From positions 108,567 through 172,566 of the forward strand of contig NZ_BJCF01000003.1 of the NCBI RefSeq assembly GCF_005402965.1: a stretch of 64,000 nucleotides of DNA, given 5' to 3'. This DNA comes from Dolichospermum planctonicum. Lineage in GTDB: Bacteria > Cyanobacteriota > Cyanobacteriia > Cyanobacteriales > Nostocaceae. How positions within the stretch are numbered: position 1 is the stretch's first letter; each line of letters begins with the position of its first letter. The notes under the pieces are model-generated. The model saw only the letters and a list, made by a program, of their open reading frames with translations, did no database searches and had not been told where the DNA came from. A program made the translations under genes and the position numbers. Shown one piece after another: positions 18,050 through 27,000 of this stretch.

Positions 18050-21000
18050 ATGGCAGTTTTCGCGGGCGACATTGCTTTTCTTGGGGTAAATTCTACCAAT
18101 CCTGATCAATTTGCAATTCTTGCATTAAAACCAATTGCTGCTGGTGATACATTCTATGTTACCGATGGTGGTATTACTGGAAATGGGGGAGCCGCATCGA
18201 GTTTTTTCCGTCCGAGCGAAGGTTTTCTACAGTATACCGCACCTACGGGGGGAATCGCTGCTGGCAGCGTACTCCTAATCAATGCTGGTGATAGTAGCAC
18301 CACCCCCCCAACCCCATCATCCGTGGCACGCAATGGTGGAGGTAGTGCTGGTGCGGTGACGCTATTACCTAATCCCAACAATGCGACGAATAACTTTAGC
18401 TTTTCTACTAGCGGAGACTCACTCACAGCCTACACTGTTAGCAGTGGTACGCACCTCACTGGTACGCCCAATCTGATTGCGTTTATAGGCTTTGGTGTTT
18501 CCCCCTATGGTTCTGGTTCTGCACAATCATCCAGTACACCAACGATTCCTGGCGGTCAAGTTCTTGTTCTCGCCAATTTGGACAATGCTATTTTTACTAA
18601 TGCCGCAAACGCTTATTTACAGACTATCAGCACTCTGAGTACCGCCAATAACTTTACGGCTAGAGACTCAACGGTTGTTGACTTGACTACACTTTCTTCA
18701 GGCAACATTTCACCTCTACCAACTGTTAACCTCTCCGTCAGTTCCAACACAGGAACAGAAACAGGTACAACGGTCATCACTGTCACCGCTACAGCTTCTA
18801 GTGCTGTTTCTGGTGATCAAACGGTTAACTTAGCTGTTACCGGAACAGGTATCACTACTGGAGATTATACTCTCAGTAATAGCACTATCACTATTCCCAA
18901 TGGTGCAACGGTTGGGACTGTCACTTTTACAGTTGTTGATGATGTTTTAGTGGAAGGAACGGAAACCGCGATTTTGAGTATTAGCAGTCTTTCTAGTGGA
19001 TTGACTTTAGGTAGCGCCACTAGTCAAAATATCGTTATCACGGATAATGATGTGATTGCAAATCCCATGGTTAACCTCTCGGTAAGTGCCAACAGGGGAA
19101 CGGAAGTAGGGACAACGGTTATCACTGTTACTGCTACAGCTTCTAGTGCTGTTTCTGGTGATGAAACGGTTAACTTAGATGTTACTGGAATAGGTATCAC
19201 TACTGGAGATTATACCCTTAGTAATAGCATTATCACTATTCTTAATGGTGCGATCGCTGGGACTGTCACTTTTACGGTTGTTGATGATGTTTTAGTGGAA
19301 GGAACGGAAACTGGGATTTTAAGTATTGGCAGTGCTTCTAGTGGTCTGACTTTAGGTAGCACTATTAGTCAAAATATCGTTATCACTGATGATGACGTTG
19401 CTGTTACTAAAATTAGCGCTATTCAAGGTGGTGGTGCAACGGCGGCGTTGACGGGAATTAAAACTATTGAAGGTATTGTGACTCGCGCTTTCTTTGGTGC
19501 TACTAAACTCAATGGCTTTTATGTTCAAGAGGAAGACGCTGATACTGATGGTAATGCTGCTACTTCGGAAGCTATTTTTGTTTATGATCCATCCAGATTA
19601 TTCACGGGTAATGTCGGTGATCAGGTCAGAATTACGGGAACTGTTGGGGAATTTATTACTACTAGCGGGTCTAATATTAGCAGTTTAACCCAATTATTTA
19701 ATTTAACGAGTGTTGTTAATCTGGGAGCAGGTACGTTACCGACGGTGGTTAATGTCCAGTTACCTAATGGCAATTTAGAAGGCTATGAGGGAATGTTGGT
19801 TAATTTGAGTGCTGGTAGTGGCAGCCTCACGGTGACTGAGTATTATCAATTGGGTCGTTATGGGCAAGTTCTGCTTTCGGCTATGGGTTCTAGTAATCAG
19901 CCGGGTACGGATGCTAGGTTAGATCAATATACTCAATTCAATGCTCCCAGTGTTAGCGGTTATGCTACTTATTTGGCGGATATTGCTGCTCGCAAGATCT
20001 ATCTTGATGATGGTAGTGCTGTTCAAAACCCAGACCCGATTATTTTTGGTCGTGGTGGTAATCCTTTAAGTGCGATTAATACTCTGCGCGGTGGTGATAC
20101 TGTTGCTAGTATCACGGGTATTTTGGACCAGCGTTATGAGGGGTATCGCATCCAAACTACAGATGGGGTTAATTTTACTCCGGGTGGAGGTTTGGGTGGA
20201 GGTTTGGGTGGAGGTTTGGGTGGAGGTTTGGGTGGAGGTTTGGGTGGAGGTTTGGGTGGAGGTTTGGGTGGAGGTTTGGGTGGAGGTTTGGGCGAACGGC
20301 CGTTCGCCCCTACGGTTGGTGGTACTTTGAGGGTGGCTAGTTTTAATGTTCTTAATTATTTCAATGATTTGGATACGAACGTTAATATCAATACTAATGG
20401 ATTGAGTTTTGAGCCTCGTGGTGCTAATACTGCTACTGAGTTAACTCGTCAATTGAATAAGATTGTCCAAGCCATTATTACTTCTGGTGCTGATGTTTTG
20501 GGTTTGATGGAATTGGAAAACAATGGCTATGGTGCTAATAGTGCTATTCAAGGTTTAATCACTGGACTCAATGGGGTTGCTGGTGCGGGTAGTTACAGTT
20601 TTATTAGTTCTAGTACAAGATTGGGGACTGATGCTATTACTGTGGGTTTGATTTACAAGTCTAGTCAGGTTACTCCTTATGGTGCTGCTGCTACTTTACC
20701 CGATAGCTTTGGTACTGGTGCTTTTGATTTGGTGGGACGTAAACCTTTAGCGCAGACTTTCCAACAAAACTCTAATGGTGAATTATTTACTGCTGTTGTT
20801 AATCACTTTAAGTCTAAAGGTTCTAGTTCTGGTGGTGTTGGTGATGCTGATGCTGGTGATGGTCAAGGTTTATCTAATGGTACTCGCACCCGTCAGTCCC
20901 AGGATTTAGCGGCATGGTTGGCTACTAAGCCTACTGGGGTTGATGATGGTGATTATCTGTTGTTGGGTGATTTCAATGCTTATGCTCAAGAAGACCCTCT

Positions 21001-24000
21001 GACTACATTAGCGATCGCTGGATATAATAATCTTCTGCCTAACACTTCCTATTCTTATGTTTTTGATGGCCAGTTAGGTTCTCTTGATCATGCTTTAGCT
21101 ACTAGTAGTCTAGCTGCACAGGTATCTGGTGTGGAAATATGGCACATTAATGCTGATGAGCCTAGCGTGTTAGACTATAATATTGAATTTAAGTCTGTAG
21201 GTCAAGTTACTAGCTTGTACAGTCCTGACCAATTCCGCTCTTCTGATCATGACCCGGTAATTGTGGGATTAAATCTTAATTCTGCTCCTACTAATATCAC
21301 TTTAACTGCTACTAGCATTAATGAGAATGTACCTGCCAATAGCGTTGTAGGTACTCTTGCAACTATTGATTTTAACAATGGTGATACTTTTACCTATAGT
21401 TTGGGCGAACAAGGGTTCGCTTCTACGGGTGTAAATGACAATGCAGCTTTCACAATTAACAGCAATCAATTGCTCATTAACACTTCACTAGATTTTGAAG
21501 CCCAGTCTAGTTATAGCATTGTTGTCCGTTCCACAGATCAAAGTGGATTTTACACTGATAAATTGTTCACAATTAACGTTAATAATATGAACGACTCCGC
21601 CACTATTAATGGCAACAGTACCCTGAGCATTACTGAAGGAACTAATATTAATGCCGGTAAACTAACCGCCTCCGGTACGTTAACGGTTGTAGATCAAGAT
21701 GCTGGTGAAAATAAATTTGCTACTACTGTCGTTTCTGCTAATGGCAATTTGGGTAGTTTGACAATTACAGAAGCGGGAGTATTTAGCTATAGTGTTAATA
21801 ATAGTGCGGTGCAGTATTTAAATGCTGGTCAAAGCAAAGTTGATACTTTTACCGTCACATCTTTAGATGGTACGGCCAGCCGAAATATCAGCATTACCAT
21901 TAATGGTATCAACTTAGCTACAACTGTGGATTTGTCTACTTATGTCCGGGTGGGACGATACGATTTACCTGAACCTACTCGCACTACTGCACCCACTAAT
22001 AGCTTATTAGCTCAGGAAGTCTCTGCTGTGACTTATAACTGGGATACAGATACGCTGTTTGTTGTTGGAGATGGCAGTACATCAATTGTACAGGTATCAA
22101 AAACAGGGCAGTTAATCAATTCCATGACCCTAGCTCCCGGTAATAGTCCCCAAGGTACAGACTTTTATGATGTTGAAGGGCTTACTTATATTGGTAATGG
22201 CAAGTTTGTCTTAATTGAAGAACGAGACAGACAGGCCAATTTGTTTACCTATACCCCTGGAAGCACTCTGACTAAAGCCAATGCCCAAACTGTTAAGCTG
22301 GGGACAACTATTGACAACATCGGTATAGAAGGGATTTCTTGGGACCCCCAAAGTGGTGGATTTATTGGGGTGAAGGAGAAACAACCGGCAGGTATTTTCC
22401 AAACTACTATTGATTTTGCTGCGGGGACGGCTAGTAATGGTTCTCCCACTACGGTTAATTCGATAAACCTTTTTGATCCGGTGTTGGCCAATCTTTTAGA
22501 TTTTGCTGATGTTTATGCTTTGTCTAATTTATCGTCTTTGAATGGACAACCGGATTATAGCCGCTTATTAGTTTTGAGCCAAGAGTCTGGCAAGGTTGTC
22601 AGCGTTGACCGCTCTGGTAATATTTCCAGTTCATTAAAAATTACTGCTGATTCTGGTAATCCAGTTTCGGTTGTTGACCAAGGCCATGAGGGATTAACTA
22701 TGGATAAGAATGGTTATCTCTATGTGGTGAGCGAAAATGGTGGTGGTGGTATTAATTATCCTCAACTTTGGGTTTATGCACCTTCAACTGTTCCTAATCA
22801 AGCCCCGACTGGTTTGGTTCTGGATAATAGGGTGATAGCGATCGCTGAAAACACTAGTACCACTGCTGCTGTTAAAGTAGCTGATATTACTGTTACTGAT
22901 GATGGATTAGGAATAAATACTCTGAGTTTGAGTGGAGCAGATGCTAGTTTCTTTGAAGTTAATGACACTGCATTGTACATGAAAGCTGGTACTACTTTAG
23001 ATTATGAAACTAAAACCAGTTACAGTGTTACTGTTAATGTAGACGATGCCACTCTTGGTAACAATCCCGATGCAACTGCCAATTTTACATTGGCTGTTAC
23101 TGATATCGTCAATGAGATTCCTACTCTACCGGCTCTGATTATCTCGGAAGTATCACCCTGGAGCAGTAGTAATAGTGTCTATACTGCTGATTGGTTTGAG
23201 GTGACAAATATTGGTACTAGCACTGTAGATATTACTGGTTGGAAGATGGATGATAATTCCAATTCTTTCGTTAGTTCTGTAGCTCTGAATGGTGTTACTA
23301 GTATTGCTCCTGGGCAGTCGGTGATTTTCTTAGAAACTGCTACACCTGACACTACTATCCCGGCATTTAAAACCGCTTGGTTTGGTACTAATGTTCCCAG
23401 TGGTTTAACTATTGGTAGTTATACAGGTGGTGGCGTAGGACTAAGTACCGGAGGCGATGCTGTGAATCTGTTTAATGCCAATGGTACGAGAATCACAGGT
23501 GTTAGTTTTGGTGGGTCTACCACTTATACAACCTTCGACAATGCTGCTGACTTGGGTAGTACCACCCTACCTCTGCCAACAGTGTCAAATATAAGCGCTG
23601 TCGGAGTTAGGGGAGGGTTTTTATCCCTTAATAACGCGCTGAATGTTACATCTAAAGAAATTGGTTCACCAGGAAGGATTAACAACATGAATAATCTCGC
23701 AAGTATTAGTGGTAACGGCAATGTCACTATTAAGGAAGGAACTAATGTTAATGCTGGTAAGTTAACTGCTTCGGGTATGTTAACGGTTACAGATGAAGAT
23801 GCTGGTCAAAATAAGTTTGCCACTACTGTTGTTTCTGCTAATGGTAATTTAGGTAGTTTGACGATTACGGAAACTGGAGCGTTTAGCTATAGCGTTGATA
23901 ATAGTGCTGTACAGTATTTAGGTGCAGGTCAAAGCAAAATAGACTCTTTTACTGTTACTTCTTTTGATGGTACAGCTACTCAAAATATAGCGATCGCTAT

Positions 24001-27000
24001 TAACGGAGTTACGGCTGGATTTACAGGGGTAGCTGCTGGAGATGCTACGGCTAATAGTGCTATACTCTGGACTCGTACTTTTGACGCTGCTAATACAAGC
24101 ACCCAACCTGGTATTACCCAAAATGTGACTCTGCAATTGTCTACTGATGCTAATTTTACTACTATAGTCAGGTCAATTAGTGGAGTAACCCGGGATGCGA
24201 ACCGTGACTATACTCTGAAAATAGATGCTACGGGTTTACAGAGTGGGACAAAATATTATTACCGCTTCCAAACAACTGCTGGGGAATTGAGTCAAGTAGG
24301 GACGTTTAGAACTGCTTATGATGCTACAACCCAAGCACCTGTGAAATTTGCTTTTAGTGGAGATGCGGACGGTCTGATGCGACCTTACATTTCTACCCAA
24401 AATTTCCCTAATTTGAATTTAGACTTTTTCATGTTTTTGGGGGACACAATTTATGGAGCGGCAAGTGCTGGATCTCCGGCAGCAACTACTAATATTGTTG
24501 GTAATCCTGGTCAAGCTTTGGCTGATTACCAACGTAAATATTTAGAAAATCTCCGGTCTGTCAATAGTGGCGGTTTTTCTGGTTTAAAAGGTCTGTATAG
24601 TTCTCAAGGCAATTACACTGCGCTAGATAACCATGAATTAGGGAACAGACAATTAATCAATGGTGGCGCACCGGGGGCTTTAGCTGCTGTATCTGGTAAT
24701 GGTTCTAGTAATACGGTAGATGATGTCAATACAACAGGTGTATTTATTAACCAAAATCCTGGTTTTAAAGCTCTGATTCAAGCATACTCTGATTACCAAC
24801 CGATTAGAGAGCGTGTGATTTCTGCTCCTACTGATCCTCGCACTAATGGTACACAACAGCTTTATTTAGCTCAACAATGGGGTAAGAATGTTATTCATAT
24901 CAATACAGACACTCGCAGTTACCGTGATGTGCGGTTAAAGACTGCTACTGGTGCTGATGATACGGGTTCTCGTGCTGATAATAGCGATCGCACAATGCTA
25001 GGAGATACTCAACTGGCTTGGTTGAAGCAAACTTTGTTAGACGCGCAAAATAATGGCACGATTTGGAAGTTTGTCAGTGTATCTAGTCCTATAGATCAAA
25101 TTGGTGCTATTGGTTCTGGTTTGGATAGTGGTAAGTCATGGATTGGTGGTTATCGGGCTGAACGTAATGAGTTGCTCAAGTTTATTGCTGACAATGGCAT
25201 CAAAAACGTGGTGTTTTTGTCTGCTGATGACCACCAAAATCGTATCAATGAAATAACTTACACTGATAATGGTGTGGTTAAGGTTTTACCCAATGCTTTA
25301 TCAATTGTAGGCGGACCGCTAGGGGCTACTGGACCTGATACTATTACTAACCATAGTTTTGCTAATATCCAGTCTTTAGCGAATAATCTTGCTAACAGTC
25401 AGATAGCAGCAGGGGTCAATCCAGTGGGTTTAGATGCTAATTTCCCTGGCTTAAGAAATGTGTGGCGTGAGAATGACACCAATCCTTCACGAATCGAACC
25501 TGTTGATTTCTATTCTCCCAACACTTTCAATTACACTGTTTTTGATGTTTCTGCTGATGGTAAAACGTTGAATGTGAATGTGCAAGGGGTTAATTCTTAT
25601 GCTGTAAACACATTCCCAGAACCATCTGCTGCTAATCCAGTCCGTTCAATTCTCAGTTTTAGTATTGATGCTGCTGTTCCTGTGTTTAACTTTAGTACCG
25701 TCAACTACACGGTTGCAGAGGGTGGTACTTCTGGTTTTTCTAATGCCACAGTGCGAGTAACCCGTGAAGGAGATGTATCTGGTACAAATTCGGTGCAATT
25801 GCAATTGAGTGGTGGTACTGCCAAAGGTAGTGCTGCTGCTCCGACGGTGGACATAAGCCAAGGACTGAGCAGTTCTGCTACTTCTTATATTATCCCGACT
25901 ACACCAGGCTCTGGTGTTAGTTTGAGATCTATCCTCACGGTTGGGGATTCGGTTAACAACAAACCTGATGGCACACCCTATAGAATGGTTGGTATTCCCG
26001 ATGGTTTGGGGGCTTTTGATAATGGTGATGGGACTTTCACTTTGTTGATGAACCATGAAATAGGCGGTACGTCTGGAATTGTCCGCGCCCATGGCGGTAC
26101 TGGTGCATTTGTTTCCAAATGGGTAATCAATAAATCGGATTTATCGGTGGTCAATGGTAGCGATTTAACCCAGACGGTATATGTATGGAATGGTACTAAC
26201 TTTGCTCAAAGCACCACTACAGTATTTAGTCGTTTCTGCGCTGGGGATTTAGCAGCGGTTTCTGCTTTCTACAATAGTGCTACGGGACTCGGTAGTACGG
26301 CACGTATTTATTTGAATGGCGAGGAAAGCGGAGCCGAAGGTCGTGCTTTTGCTCATATTGCTACTGGTACAAGTGCTGGTACAACTTATGAATTGCCTTA
26401 TTTAGGTAAATTCAGTTGGGAAAATACTGTTGCTAGTCCGACTCTTAGTAATAAGACGGTAGTAGCTGGACTAGATGACTCTGGGGGTGGTCAAGTTTAC
26501 TTCTACGTTGGCGATAAAACCAACACAGGAACGGAGATTGACAAAGCGGGATTAAACAACGGTAAGCTGTATGGAATTGCTGTTACTGGATTAGCAAGCG
26601 AAACTAATACAACTAACTTAGCGTTGGGAAGCAGATTTACATTGGCGGACTTAGGCAAGGTTCAAAATACAACAGGGGCAGCACTGGAAACCGGGAGTGT
26701 AGCGGCTGGGGTTACGGCTTTCTTACGTCCTGAAGATGGACATTGGGATCCATCTAACCTGAGAGATTTCTACTTTGTCACTACTAATTCATTTAGTAGT
26801 CCTAGTCGCTTGTGGAGACTGCGCTTTGATGATCCAACTAATCCAGAGTTAGGCGGTACTATTGAGGCGGTTCTGGATGGTACTGAAGGACAGAGGATGT
26901 TGGATAATATGACCATAGACAAGTATGGTAACATCCTGCTTCAGGAGGATGTGGGGAACAATGCCCATATTGGCAAAATTTGGCAGTATAACATTGCCAC

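Noticed and set aside
25646..26092. 148-codon ORF antisense to the multi-phosphatase gene
   Set aside because: Composition shadow of the PhoX-linked region; Ser/Arg-rich, no domain, and the forward frame shows clear conserved motifs.
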